NCBI RefSeq assembly: GCF_014633365.1
Contig: NC_068344.1
Location: 19,297,669-19,361,668 of the forward strand
Length of the DNA stretch: 64,000 bases
Reading direction: 5' to 3'
DNA from: Diospyros lotus
Lineage: Eukaryota; Streptophyta; Magnoliopsida; Ericales; Ebenaceae
Under the pieces are notes generated by a model. The model did no database searches. It was not told the origin of the DNA and saw nothing but the letters and a program-made list of their open reading frames with translations. Below are positions 36,596-49,300 of the stretch, in pieces (position 1 is the first letter of the stretch; each line of letters opens with the position of its first letter). Both the position numbers and the translations under genes were made by a program.

Positions 36596-36669
36596 GACCG
36601 CATAGCGCAGTGGATTAGCGCGTTTGACTTCGGATCAAAAGGTCGTGGGTTCGACTCCCACTGTGGTCG
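36596..36669 (+). tRNA. tRNA-Arg, anticodon TCG
   Basis: 74 nt cloverleaf. Acceptor stem GACCGCA pairs with TGTGGTC (one G-T wobble) and the discriminator base is G. The D arm is GCGC...GCGC. The anticodon stem TTTGA/TCAAA encloses loop CTTCGGA with anticodon TCG at 36630..36632. The T arm is GTGGG-TTCGACT-CCCAC. A and B boxes are intact and no intron is present. It should read CGA Arg codons and looks like a functional nuclear gene. A T run follows 12 bp downstream. Confidence 0.96.
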
Positions 36670-36681
36670 TGTTCTGCTCTC

Positions 36682-36688
36682 TTTTTTT
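36682..36688 (+). terminator. Pol III terminator of tRNA-Arg
   Basis: Seven T residues 12 bp after the tRNA 3' end, the usual RNA polymerase III stop signal. Confidence 0.85.
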
Positions 36689-36847
36689 GCCTAATTTATT
36701 ATTCTTCTACTTGCGTCTAAATTCGCCCTTCTTTCCCAACTTACCAGATTGGAAAATGATTTCCCGTCATTTTGGCTTTGCTTTGCTTGTTTATATGAAA
36801 TAAAAAGTATTTTTATCTTGGTTTTTTTTTGGAGTATTATGATTTAC

Positions 36848-36894
36848 ATGGTAAAATATTTTCTACAAATTAACAATATATGTGCATGTACCTA
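36848..36894. repeat. Direct repeat left of the foldback element
   Basis: 47 bp starting ATGGTAAAATATTTTC and ending TGCATGTACCTA. It recurs at 37507..37561 with one substitution and a small insertion. Confidence 0.85.
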
Positions 36895-36896
36895 GG

Positions 36897-37502
36897 GGTT
36901 AATTATACCAATAATAACTCAATTTTGCATTCTATTACTGTTTGATCACTGAACTTTAAAATGTTACCTGTTAGTCACTGATATTTCAAAACGATTATTG
37001 TTTAGTCATTGAATTTTGAAATGTTACCTGTTAGTTATTGATATTTCAAAATTATTACTATTTAGTTACCGAACTTTAAAATGTTACCTATTAGTCACTA
37101 ATATTTCAAAAATTATTACTACTTAATCACTGAACTTTAAAATATTACATGCTAATCATTGATATTTCAAAATCGTTTTTCACCCTTAACTCGATAGTCA
37201 CTGAACTTTAAGTTCATGAGTGACGAATGAGGAACAGTTTTGAAATATTAATAACTAACAGGTAATATTTTAAAGTTCAATTTAATAGTTTTGAAATATC
37301 AGTGACTAATAGGTAACATTTTAAAGTTCAATAATTAAGCAATAACAGTTTTAAAATATCAATGACTAATATGTAACATTTCAAAGTTCACTGACTGAGT
37401 AGTAACCGTTTTGAAATATCAATGACTAGCATGTAATATTCAAAGTTCAGTGATCAAATAGTAATAAAATGCAAAAATAGGTTATTATTAGTGTAATTAA
37501 CC
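36897..37502. mobile_element. Foldback-type element with subrepeated inverted arms
   Basis: 606 bp. Ends are GGTTAATTA... and ...TAATTAACC. The left arm (to about 37185) holds about four tandem units of 60-66 bp reading CTGAACTTTAAAATGTTACC and GTCACTGATATTTCAAAA. The right arm (from about 37235) holds the same units in reverse complement (TTTTGAAATATCAGTGAC, GGTAACATTTTAAAGTTCA). A spacer of about 50 bp separates them, so the strand could fold into one long hairpin. No coding capacity. The closest flanks do not match, but a longer direct repeat surrounds it. Its right end lies about 200 bp before the start codon at 37699. Confidence 0.8.
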
Positions 37503-37506
37503 GTAT

Positions 37507-37561
37507 ATGGTAAAATATTTTCTACAAATTAGCAATATATGTGCATATGTGCATGTACCTA
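37507..37561. repeat. Direct repeat right of the foldback element
   Basis: Second copy of 36848..36894, with the extra bases of a duplicated ATGTGC word. It runs into TA and TG microsatellites at 37561..37630. Confidence 0.85.
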
Positions 37562-37593
37562 CATATATATATATGTGCATTTATTTATGTACG

Positions 37594-37630
<37 letters not shown>

Positions 37631-37698
37631 TTTCTCTTCCTTCTTTCCGTATATATAATTTCATTCTCTCTAGGAATCGATCGATCTTCCGGGGAAAT

Positions 37699-38166
37699 AT
37701 GTTAGGGTTCAGTGCTCGACTGCATCCGCCAAACGCCCTTCCTTCAATCACATCAACACCACCCAAACCCCTCAAATCGCGATCTTCGACACCCAAATCC
37801 CCACCACATAAAACCCTCCCAAGAAACAATCCGAGAAAATTTGCGGTGCGAGCAGAGAACGGGAACGGAAACGGCGGCATCGCCACCAATGCCAAGGAAG
37901 AGAAGGAGGCGAAGAAGAATGGCGGCGACGGTGAGGAGGATCCGAGGAGGAACGGGCAGCCAAGATTCAATCTGAGGTGGGTGGATTTGGTGGTGGACCG
38001 AGACCCGGACAACATCCTGGCCGTGGGATTGACGGGGATACTGACGTGGGCGAGCGTGCAGGTGCTGTGGCAGCTGCTGTTGATATCGGTGGCCATAGTG
38101 GTGGCTGCTCTCAAGTATTCTTTCATTGCCGCTCTTCTCATTTTCATCCTCGTTACCCTGCTTTGA
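37699..38166 (+). CDS. Small plastid-targeted-looking membrane protein
   Basis: 155 residues, single exon. Residues 1..50 are rich in S, T, P, R and K with few acids, like a chloroplast transit peptide, and a cleavage-like FAVRA lies at about 49..53. A charged, glycine- and asparagine-rich linker (about 54..88) follows. The conserved-looking block PRFNLRWVDLVVDRDPDNI (about 90..108) leads to two hydrophobic segments (about 110..130 and 133..155). I chose this ATG because the frame upstream crosses TA/TG microsatellites and encodes Tyr/Cys/Val runs. From memory the C-terminal block resembles plant proteins annotated as SHORT HYPOCOTYL IN WHITE LIGHT 1, but I cannot confirm this, so function is left open. 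A foldback element lies just upstream. Confidence 0.8.
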   Translation: MLGFSARLHPPNALPSITSTPPKPLKSRSSTPKSPPHKTLPRNNPRKFAVRAENGNGNGGIATNAKEEKEAKKNGGDGEEDPRRNGQPRFNLRWVDLVVDRDPDNILAVGLTGILTWASVQVLWQLLLISVAIVVAALKYSFIAALLIFILVTLL

Positions 38167-38680
38167 TATATATATAATAATATGTATATATATCTGTAAT
38201 TTCAATGGTAATTATATATATGTATATCTCTGTATTTCAATCACTCAGAATGAATGGGTAACTGGAGATCAATGACGAGTTTTTATTTTAATTTTGAATG
38301 ACAGTAATTAAAATTTTAAAATGTCATTATAAATAGGGCAAATCGTTAAAAAAAAAAAAAAAAAAAACACCTCAACTTTTATATATATTTTTTCAGATTT
38401 GAAAATTAGTTTTTAATTTTTTTAATAGTGGTATACAATTTTAATTTTACTTTATTTGTTTTTACTTTGGTCAATAAAAACCATTAATTAATTAATAAAC
38501 AATAATTTTTGCCTTATCAGTGATTGTCACATCAATTTGTATATATGAAAAAGATATACAAATAGCAATAAGGATGAAAAATAAAGACTTAAACAGTGGG
38601 TGAAATACCAAATACCTATACCAATACCATTGCCATTGCCAGCAAACAGAACTCCCACTGCCAATGGATACTACTACTCC

Positions 38681-38720
38681 TACCATACCATACCATACCA
38701 TACTAGGTTAGGTTAGGTTG
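38681..38720. repeat. Pentanucleotide microsatellites
   Basis: Four to five CCATA units followed by three to four GGTTA units. Confidence 0.8.
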
Positions 38721-39335
38721 ACAATGCAAAATGTAGACAAACTGTTAGATTAGATTTTAAATTTTATTACTAAAAATAATTATATTGAAAAAATGTTAGC
38801 ACTTTAATTTCTTTTTATTTTATTTTTTGAGTTTGAATCACCAAGTGAGCAAGTTGACCACTTAATTAATAATCTAATGGGGAGGGGAGGCCCTGAAAAG
38901 AGTATTAGAGTACCACTAATGTAATGTAATGCAAGTCCCTAACTTTTTTAATTTTATGGTTTACATTCAATCTACCTGCCTTATCCTTGAGCCTTGAATT
39001 TCCTTTTCTTCTAATTTAGCTCTTAAATTTATTACTTCAATAAGATTGGCAATTGGCAGCTTAATAAACTTTGTGATACATCCAGAGACTTATAAAGAAA
39101 AAGGGTGGTTGTACACACCACACACCCTGTCCTCTTGTTCTACTTTGAGGCCATTATAACATCTGGAGATTGAAAAAGGGCAAAACCAAAAATTTAACCA
39201 CCAATATTCTGCTGAATGCACAACATGATTTATAAAAATAATACTAATAAAAAGAAAAGAAAAGAACTACACAATAATTAATTAGTAGTAGTCACTCTAT
39301 CTGAAAAGAGACTACCCCTTCAGAGATGAAACAAA

Positions 39336-39359
39336 CCCCCCCCCCCCCCCCCCCCCCCC
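39336..39359. repeat. Poly-C run
   Basis: 24 consecutive Cs. Length may be inexact because homopolymers are often misread. Confidence 0.9.
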
Positions 39360-40324
39360 AAGCTATACATTAAGAATATATGCATGTATCAAAATCCACA
39401 CAACACTGGAAAACCTGTAACAGGTGAAATCTGTTAGAAACATCTGATTAATGGGCAGGCACCACCACAAACAGCCAAAACAGGTCCAATCTACACGTTT
39501 ATACCATTGAAGCCTAGAGAAACACACTAGTTTACAGTATGTGGCAATGGTGTTAAACCATCATTCTGTATTCTACTTCAAGCAGCATACCCTAGAAAAG
39601 TCAGATTGACAAACCAGACCACTCTTAGTAAAATGCTGATGATGAAAGGCTTTACATATGGCAACTATTGGTGGGGTTACAAGCCAACTGTTTTTCAGAA
39701 ATCAGCAGCCTGCGGCTTACAGCTTAAACAACTAAATAGATGATTATAGGTGCTTGAATGAAGCATGTGTGTTGCCCGATCCTTCAAGCAGTTCTCTTCT
39801 AATACAACAGCAGTTAATACTTTGCTGGAGAGGCGCATACTACTTTGAGTGAAGGTAGATTTAAGGTATGAACATCCTGGGCGACAGCAGTAAAAAGAAA
39901 ACATTAGAAACTAACATATTAGAGGCTTCATTTAATATGAGAGGTCAACTACATAAATTCTAAACACATGCAGGAATACTGCACAAGGATTTTGTTATTA
40001 GAAGCTTCATTGAAATGTTGATCCTACTTCAAAAAAGTTATTGGACTAAATAGATGTTTTTCCTTGACATTGTTGTAAAGAAGTAGTTAACGGCTCTCAA
40101 GATTAAGCTTCATAACCAAATATCACCACATTATTATATTATATGTTGCGTCACACATGCTAACCTAAAACATGACAGAATAACAAAAGCATGCAAGTCT
40201 TACATGTTTCAATTATTGAAGAAACAAACCTGATGTAATAAGGTAAATGCTGCTTGCTACCACCAGAATATCAAAAGATCAGGTACCAGCAGAAAAATTT
40301 ATTCTTGTGGGTACCCCGCCAGCT

Positions 40325-43300
40325 TTAGGTAATGTTTGGAATATACTGGTGAATTGGTTGATGTCTCAAGTTTGAGATCAATCGCTGCAATAAGCTCATA
40401 ATGGTGGAGAATGATGGACGCCTCGATGGTTCACTGCAGTGCAAATAATTTGTCATCAGAGAGAGAGAGAGAGAGAGGAATGCATCTTGATGAGAATCAT
40501 CCCATCCAGACTACACTTGCAGGAATATAAAATCCATAAATATTCCACCATGAATGAAAATTTTACAAATTCCATTAACATGTATTATCTACTCACTGAG
40601 CCCAACAAGCTTCAATTAAGTCCGCCACATGAGGATTGACTTCACTGGGAATTTGAAGCCTCATGCCCTTAAATCCAACAGCTGCAACAACCTGCAAAAG
40701 ATTGAGTTAAACCTAGATCCCATCAATAAAATAGGAGTAGCTACATTTATGCATCAATCTGTTTCCAGGAGGAATGTTCCATTTTAATTATTGGAATTTA
40801 ATTGACGTAGTTCATTGCTGAAAGGATGAACATATTCGACCAAAATGAATAATTTGGTAGCATCCTGAGTTAGCATGAAAGATAGACAAGCCACTCCAAA
40901 GAGTAAAGGTAGACAGTCACTCCAAAGAAAGCCCAAGAAGAAAGACAGAGTCTTCCATGGGTTGTTAAAGCAGAATCATCAAGGCAAAACCATTACAAGT
41001 TTTTCTATTGGATACATGAACAAATTCTTGCCCAACTTAACTTGAAGAGACATAAATGCATATATTGGACGAAGTCCATTGGCTCAACATTAGTTCTAGT
41101 TACACACCTCACTTAACCCGTGCAAATTCATTTGAAATGCTTCTAAATACAAATTAGCAAGTTCACAAAAGCTTGGGACAAGCCAATTTCTTATGTTCGT
41201 CTTGTAATTTTTAAAAGAATGCGGGATATGCACCAAGTACTGCATAAAAACCTGTGCTGGATTTAGGTTTCTCCATGGCTGTTGAAGGGTCACAAGTTCC
41301 CATAGAATCACACCAAAACTGTAAACATCTGATTTCTCATTTGATGGCTCATCACGGAGGACTTCTGGTGCCATCCACTCAGGCTAATAAAAAGAAACAA
41401 GATGCATAATTCAGTAACTAGTACTCAAGTGCTCACTTTGATTCATGAACATTTACAGGAAAATGTCATATTTAAACTTCTTGATTCCAATAAAACTTAC
41501 AGTCCCAGCAGCTGTTTTCGAAGAAAGAAATGTCCTGGCTTTTGACCGAGAGAGACCAAAATCACAGACCTGCATAATCATAAATGTTAGCATCCTAATG
41601 GATAGGGGGACGGGAATGAGATACAAGACTTTGAAAATCATAAGGATATGGACATGCCAGGAATACAATCAAAATATAGTACTTTTTATATTCTCTATTT
41701 GTGATGTTTATCAACTTAATAACCACCAAACTAATACTAAGAAGGTATTCAATCTATATTAGAGATATCAGGGGCATCCTCAATGCATGAGACTCCTGCT
41801 TTGTGAGGGTTGGGGAGGGTTGTATTGCAGCCATCCCCTAGCTTTTTTCGTAGAAAGACTATATTAATGAAAACATACAAAAAAATTGAAAAAAAAAAAA
41901 AAAAAAACACTAACCCGACATAATGATATCATCAAATTCAAGATACTGATAATATAAGCATCATTAACCATACATAAGAAACAGATATTTTTTGATGGAG
42001 TAATACACATTCAAATCTCTATTCTTAAACTTACTAGAGTTCATAGACTTTTTCCCATACATGATTCAAACTCATAGACATGCATGCCAATTGAATGCCT
42101 AAATGTTTCCGAAAACAAAAATAATAATAAAAAATTAAGGCACACCAGTGTCTGAACGCATACCTTGGCATGTCTTATGAGTATCAATGTCCAAAATACA
42201 TCTTGGATGCAGGTACCGCATCCAAGATGAAGTGTTCATGCTTCCTAAGCTTTAAACCTCCAAATGGATAAAATCTTAAAGACTTATGATAACATAAATA
42301 AATGTCAAGCCCTTAACAGCCTGAAAAAAAAAAAAAAAAAATTGTTGCTGCTAACCAGAAGATTTTTCGGTCTCTACATGTGACCTATTTCTGAGGTGTA
42401 TTGAAGCACATAAAACTTCAAAGAAGATGCCCTTCCCCATGGAAAACCTGGGTAGCTATGAAAGTTAGCTTCGACGGCATAGAGTAACATGATAAGAAGT
42501 GGTATTTTTGGTCATTTCAGTGATAAGCTTAAAACAACAAGAGCAACATATGAAGCCTTAATCCCACTAGGAGGGTTGGCTACATGAATTCTAATTCATC
42601 AATCATTTCTGTAAAGCCCTTAGAACTGAGCATGCAGGATCCTACTAAGTTTATTTTCTGGTCTTCTTCTACCTCTCACTGGAGTCATTCCATTCATAGT
42701 TCTGAAAGGCGCGAGGCGCAGCGAGGCGCAAAAGGTCCTGGAGCCTGAGGCACGAGGCGAGGCGCGCCTTTGCGAAGCGAGGCGCACCTTTTAGGAAAAA
42801 AACTCAAAATCTTGTAAAATCATAAACAACTATCAAATTATCAATAATAACACATTCATATCATTCATGATTCATTATCTTCAAATTCTATAAACTAACA
42901 ACATCAAAGTTAATTCATTCATCATGCAAATTCTAAACTAGAAACATCATCAAAGTTCAAACTTAAAGTCTTAAACTTTACCAAGTACCAATTATAATGC
43001 AAAGTTCTAAACAAACACATAAACATTACAAGTCCACAATAAAATACAACTAAAGAACTTACAATATGAAATTATGAATATAGGAGAAGATGTGGGCAGC
43101 GGCGGCGGCAGCTTTAGGCCCTTAGCAGCTTCAACTTGAAGAGCTCAAGAGCAGATGAGAAGAGGCGAGGAAGAGAGGAGAAGACCGTGGCGTGGGCAGA
43201 CTCAGTAAAGGAGAATAGAAGAAAGGGTGCGGCTGGAGACTGGAGACTGGAGAGGAAGATCGAGCAAGCAGGGAGCTGGAGAGGAGAGGAAGAGAGGAGG

Positions 43301-46300
43301 CAGGCGCGACAGAGAGGAAGAGGAAGATCGGGCTGGGGCTGGAGAGAAAGAGAGGAGGGGGTCGCAGCTGGAGAGGAGAGGAAGAAGAAGATCGGGCGAG
43401 GGCGAGCTGGAGAGAAGAGGAAGAGAGGAGGCAGGCGCGGCCGCGCTGCTAGGGCTAGAGAGGAAGAGGAAGAATGGAAGATCGGGCGAGGGCGAGCGAG
43501 CAGCGAGTTGGGAGGAGAGGCAAGCACGGTAGATGCTATAGTCGGGAGGAGTGAGGAGCGAGCAGCGAGCTGGAGAGGAGAGGCAAGCGCGGCTGGATGC
43601 AGTCGGGAGGAGAGGCAAGCGCGATTGGGCTACAAGATTTAAGTAGAAAACCTCAGTTTCATGAGGCACGCCTAGGCGCGCCTCACGCCCCAGCGCCTAG
43701 GCGCGCAAGGCGAGGGCCTCGCCAAAACCGCCTCGCCTTGGCCAAGGCAAGGCGCCAAACTGGCGCCTTAAGGCGCCTCGCGCCTAGGAGCGCCTTTGAT
43801 AACTATGATTCCATTCCATCCATTCTCCTCCCAAAAGCCTCTATTAATCCTTTTTTCACATGACCAAACCATTTTAATTGCATCTTATGCATTTTATCTT
43901 CAATAAGAGTCACTCTGACCTTATTATTAATAACTTTATTTCTAATTTTATTGTGTCATGTGTAGCCGCACATTCATCATAACACCCTCATCTCTATTAC
44001 GCTCATATCAGCACATTAGTGTTTTACTACCCAACATTTGGTGACACAACAAAGAAGGTCTTATAACAGTCATACAAAATTTTTATTTCAGCTTTAACAA
44101 AATTTTATTATCACATTATTGTTGAATAAACTTTACCATTTTAACTATCATGCCTTAATTCTATGGTTAACATCCTCATTAATTTCTCCATCTTTTTGGA
44201 TGAATGACCCAAGATATTTTAATTGATCTCTTCTTGGAATGATTTGATCTTTAAGTTTCCCCATAACATCATCCACACATGTATTTTAACTAAATATATA
44301 ATCAATTTTCAAATCAGCTCCACTTAAAACCTCTACATTCTAAAGTGCTCCTGCATATCTCAAGCTTATAATTCAAAGGTTCCTTTGTCTTATCCACCAA
44401 GACAATGTCATGTGCAAATAGCATACACAAAGGCGCCTCTACTTGGACATGTTTAATGAATCACTTATTAACACCACAAATGGATAAGAACTTAATGTAG
44501 AACCTTTATGTAATCCAATTGTAAGTGGAAAAAAAACTTACCATCTCCTCAACATGTTTTCACGTGTGTTTTTGCTCCATGATACATCTTTAATAACATG
44601 TAAATAAGTAATTCAAATTCCTCCCTCCTCTTAAGACCCTCCATAAAACTTCTATGGGGACTTAGTGATAAGCTTTTAACCACTGATCAGAGAAATGTTA
44701 AGTTGTCCTCCTTGTAACATACATTGAATAATGATTTGATTTGAGTGATTAAATTGAAATGGGTTAGACAAGATTTCCTTTAAGGAAATAAATAAAAGTG
44801 CTAAAATAAAATGCAATTAAGGACTTTGGAGATTTGAACAAACTTGAGTACATGGAGATTATTGACATTCCTTTTCTTTGAGGGCACAATGTGTAGAGAT
44901 GAGTTGGGGGCTACAGCTCAGAGGATTGAACATGGCTACAAACCATGGTGTTGGGGTTTCAAATTCTTCATTTCCGACAACTGGTCCAACAGGAAAGAGC
45001 TTTTCCCTTCAGGGATAGAAAAATCATGATCTGGATACCAGACCATAAGATGATAAATTTTTTCATATTATTGGCCAAACAAGGCTTACATCAACACAGA
45101 ACGAGCAACCAGTGGGAACTATCAGCCTTTTATTGTAACTATCTGCCAACAGAAACAGAACATTTTTTATTTGAAAATAGGTTTCTCATGGAAATTTCAG
45201 TAACAAATAGCCTATAAGAATCAGAACAATTGATCTTGTAGCTTTAGCTGATTGAAAAGCTAGTGGAATGGAAAAAAGATAACTGAACCAAAGAAAGCGA
45301 AACAAACAATTTCCAGTGTCTCAGTACACTATCTGAATCTTACCTTTACAGTATATTTGCTGTCCACTAAAAGATTTGGAGACTTTAGATCTCTGTGGAC
45401 AATAGGGGGTTTATGCTGATGAAGGTAATTCATTCCCTGTGCCTGCAAAAAAGGGAAAAACCATCTGCTAGATCCAAGAGAAAATAGGCCCATGAAAATA
45501 TAGTGAGGTGGAAATAAGATGAAATTCCTTTTTATTTTATTTTTTGAATAATAAGAATGTGAACCAAAAAATTAATTCTGAGTAAAGTCCAACCAATACT
45601 TTTCAGGCATCATCACACCCTAATATGGTTTGTGAGGCAAGTAGCTACAGTAAGAAACAAACCCAGGTTAGAATATGAATTATGAATCGGTTTGTATCCC
45701 ATTGCATAAATTTGTCCCTTTAGACCCTGCAGTTCTCCAATTATTGTTGAGAGTTAAAAAAATAACATAAAAGAAAAACTTACCCTTCCCTTTAATAGGT
45801 TAAATTTTCAGATGTCAGTGATAAAAAATTTAAACATGTTCTTATAGTAGAAAAAAATCTTGGGTCCAAAAATTATCGCCAATCCAAATAATTACACATA
45901 TTTGGCCTAATTAACAACATTATGGTTGTATAAAAAACTAAAAAACAGTCAAATCATTTAATCAAAGATAAACTGATTAAATTGTTACATCACTAACGAG
46001 TCCCACATATAGAAATAAATGGAAAAGTGAAAGGCACTGCATGCAAAAGTAGATCCCCTCCATTTTGTTGCATTTAAGGCATTCTCTGTTTGATGTGATG
46101 TGCCACATACATCCAAGAATGGGGAAAAGAAAAGGAAACTAAGAAAACCACCTGACTTTTTACATGCAGACGATCTAACAGCTATTATTTCAAATTTAGT
46201 TTAAATTTTGAGTCCAGAGTCAGAGACAGGTTACACACCCATCCAGACATATCTGATATATTTGGCTCTTTCATTCCCCAAATGGCAGGGGTCAGGGAAA

Positions 46301-49300
46301 CATTTGATTTAGTCCACAGAAAGTTTATCAGAAGACACTCCCAAGTAAAACCAGATAGTTGGCAACCCCATTTAGCTAAGCGCTCCTCCAAGATCGGTAA
46401 GAATATCAACTTTATCATGAAATTGCATATGATACAGAACAATCAATGGGTATAGATCTGAAGTGTAATCTATTAACCCATACCACATCATAAGCCATAT
46501 TCAAGCAACGCTTATCATTCAGTTCGATTCCTGCAGCACACATTTGTAGAAGTTCATACAAACTGCCTCTGCAATTCAAATAGGGAAAATCAATTATAAA
46601 AAGTACTTACTAAGTGAACCTTTTGTTTTCAAGGGAATAAATTATGTAAAAATGCCAGACTTTTTTGCAGCAAACCTAGACAAATATTCTGTAACTATGG
46701 ACAGGTTTGGAGGCTGAGTCACAGCACCCATAAAGAGAACAATATTTGGGTGCCGCAAGCTTTTCATGATTGCAACCTAACAAATAGAAGTGAAAGACCT
46801 CAGCAAACATGTGAAATGTGAATACCACACCTTTGTTCATTAGTTAATGGAAAATTAATTGGTAAACAGCACAAAAGTAGCAAAAGCAACTACCTCTCTC
46901 AGAAATTCCCTGAAGTGCTCTGCATGGAAATCTTGTTCTATGAGAATCTTGACAGCAACATCCTAGAAGTAAAGGCACAGAATAAGACAAACAACTTCAA
47001 AGTTCTAAATCCAACATGGAAGTTAGAAACATGTAAATGAACCCATTGCCATCCCTAGGTTTGTTAACAGACTAGGATTCCTGTAAAAATGATTTGAAAC
47101 AAAGAACACAACAACTAAAAGGAATTTTGTTTGGGGGGAATAACATTATAAGTTAACTTACGGCTTAAATGAACTATCTTCCCTTAAGATGCTTTGATGT
47201 AAGGACAAAATTTCACATCTGAACCAAACTAAAGATTTATGTCATATGTCGTGTTTCTTGGAACTAACAAATAAGATGACAAGCTAGGCTTTTATGGACA
47301 AAACATAGGAAATTGTACGAGATACCCCCAGTGCATGATTGGGAAGAATGCCAGTGCTGTGGAAGGAGTTTCTAGAGACTCAATCCCACACTGATAGGTA
47401 TTGAGTCCTAAGTATATTATTTACTTTTAGATGCCCAAATTTTAAATTCTACCAAGCACTTCTGGGCGAAATTGGTGATGATACAGATTCAAACACTTGT
47501 GTCATTGTACAGGTACATCTACCATTTTTCTTTTTCTGTGTACTTTTCAATTCTCTGCTCCTCCCATTTCTCTCTTTTCATGAATGTTAATTATCAGAGA
47601 TCAATGCCAATTAAAAAACTTCTAAACTGCAACATAAATACTTTGATCTTTTGCAAAACTTGAGTTTATTCTTTTGAAATTTTATCACCTCATTTATTTG
47701 TAAGCAGCAAGTTTTTCTCATCTAACTCGTATAAGAAAGTAGATAATAAACATTTGTATATGTGTTAACATTGACAAGAGGAAAAGAAAATCCCATCATT
47801 TATTTATAAGGTTTAAGTTTTTATCATTTAACTCATGAGAATGTAGATGACAAATGTTTGTGTATGTGTATACATTAAAAAAGAGGAAAAGGAAACCTCA
47901 TTGAACACCAAACCACACTAACAAAACAGATAACCTCATCTCTGCCTACAAATAATCACAAAACACAGTGAACAATCACCAAAAACATATATTTTGTAGT
48001 ACGCTATATGCGATAAAATAAACAAGTTTACAAGTCAATCATTATTTCACGCAAGGAATTTGATTACGCTCTTTTATGAAGATTTGATGTTTTGGATACT
48101 AACTCTAAAGATATTCAGAAAAAGGATCAAAACCGGTGGATGCCAACATGAAGGAAGAGAAATGAAATTTGAGGTTTGAAGAAAAGAGTTGACCATGGTG
48201 AGGGTTACATACATGATACATCAACAACAATGAATATGTCAGTGACCTCATGTATGGGTTGGTGGCATGGAGAATGGTGTATCTTCAGGAGAAATAAGAA
48301 AAACAAGATGATTGACATGGAAAGAGGAAAACAAAGGGGAGACCAAGATAAAGGAGGGAGATAATAGGACCGAGGGGACCTCCAAAGGGAAATCTATTAT
48401 CAGTTGACTCTTCTGAAATCTTTTTGTCGTTATCAGTTCTTGGCATTGCATTGAAGACCTTAGCCTTTATCGATTTGTTTGGTGTCTTCCATGCTCCTTG
48501 TTCTTGATGACAAATAGAGCTAAATAGGTTTTTTTTTTTTTTCATGGTTATGTAGTATATATAAGGCCTATTCTAGACAAATGTGTGGACGCGTATAGTT
48601 TTGTTAATTATTTTGTGGTCATGTAAAGTTTATATGGCAAAATGGGAGTGATATGGATAAAGTTATGACTTTTCTAGTTTTTTATTATGAAGATGTATAA
48701 AAGTTTTTAGGGTAAATTAACTGTTTACCCCTTGAACTTTGGACCTTTGGCCCGAATATCCAGGAATGTCTCACAAATTGATCATAAAAAAAAATGTCCA
48801 AAAGATACATGAACTTATGAAAAACACAGATATGGGGGTATTTTCTTCATGAATTGATGAACATTTGATGCTAAATCAAATATCCCAATTCAACTCCATA
48901 CACATCTCACAAAAGATAAAATGCCATAAACACGATTGATTCAGGAGTGTTTCTTTGTGAATGAATGAATGGTGATCATCTATCACTCTAATTCAAAGTT
49001 ATCTAGTTGCCCAATCACAAGTCATGGTCTAGGGAACCTTCTTGAATTGAGTTTTGTTTCAATTTGATTTTCTAAAGAATGATGAAATAATTAAAAACAT
49101 TCAAAACAAAATCAAAAAAGTGAGTTATCAGCATATTGATTTATTTTGGGTAAATTAACCACACATCCTTGAACTTTGGACCTTTGGCCTGGATACACCC
49201 TGAACTTTATATTTCACCAAATTGGTTCCCAAATTTTTCTAAATTGGCCACAGCATCTTCTCTGTTGCTAATGTTATCAAGTAAATTGACCATAAACCTT

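Larger units (their letters stand above)
38167..40324. other. Region between two convergent genes
   Basis: Holds an A run (about 38349..38368), pentanucleotide repeats (38681..38720: CCATA units then GGTTA units) and a run of 24 Cs (39336..39359). The right part (about 39400..40324) should include the 3' UTR of the minus-strand kinase gene; its end cannot be placed. The ORF 39695..39904 has no recognisable domain. Confidence 0.5.

Noticed and set aside
36897..37502. CRISPR-like array of short repeats
   Set aside because: Units are 60-66 bp, imperfect, and reversed in the second half. This is a foldback transposon in a plant nuclear genome.
37581..38147. 188-codon antisense ORF over the small membrane-protein gene
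   Set aside because: Its extension runs through TG/TA microsatellites and it lacks any motif. The sense frame has a leader, linker and membrane segments.
39695..39904. 69-codon minus-strand ORF downstream of the kinase
   Set aside because: Not joined in frame to the kinase, which already has its stop codon at 40325. No domain; probably 3' UTR or flank.
43114..43669. Overlapping ORFs up to 168 codons on both strands
   Set aside because: They come from the purine-rich repeat core of the hAT-type element. The products are Arg/Glu or Ser/Pro runs in several frames at once.
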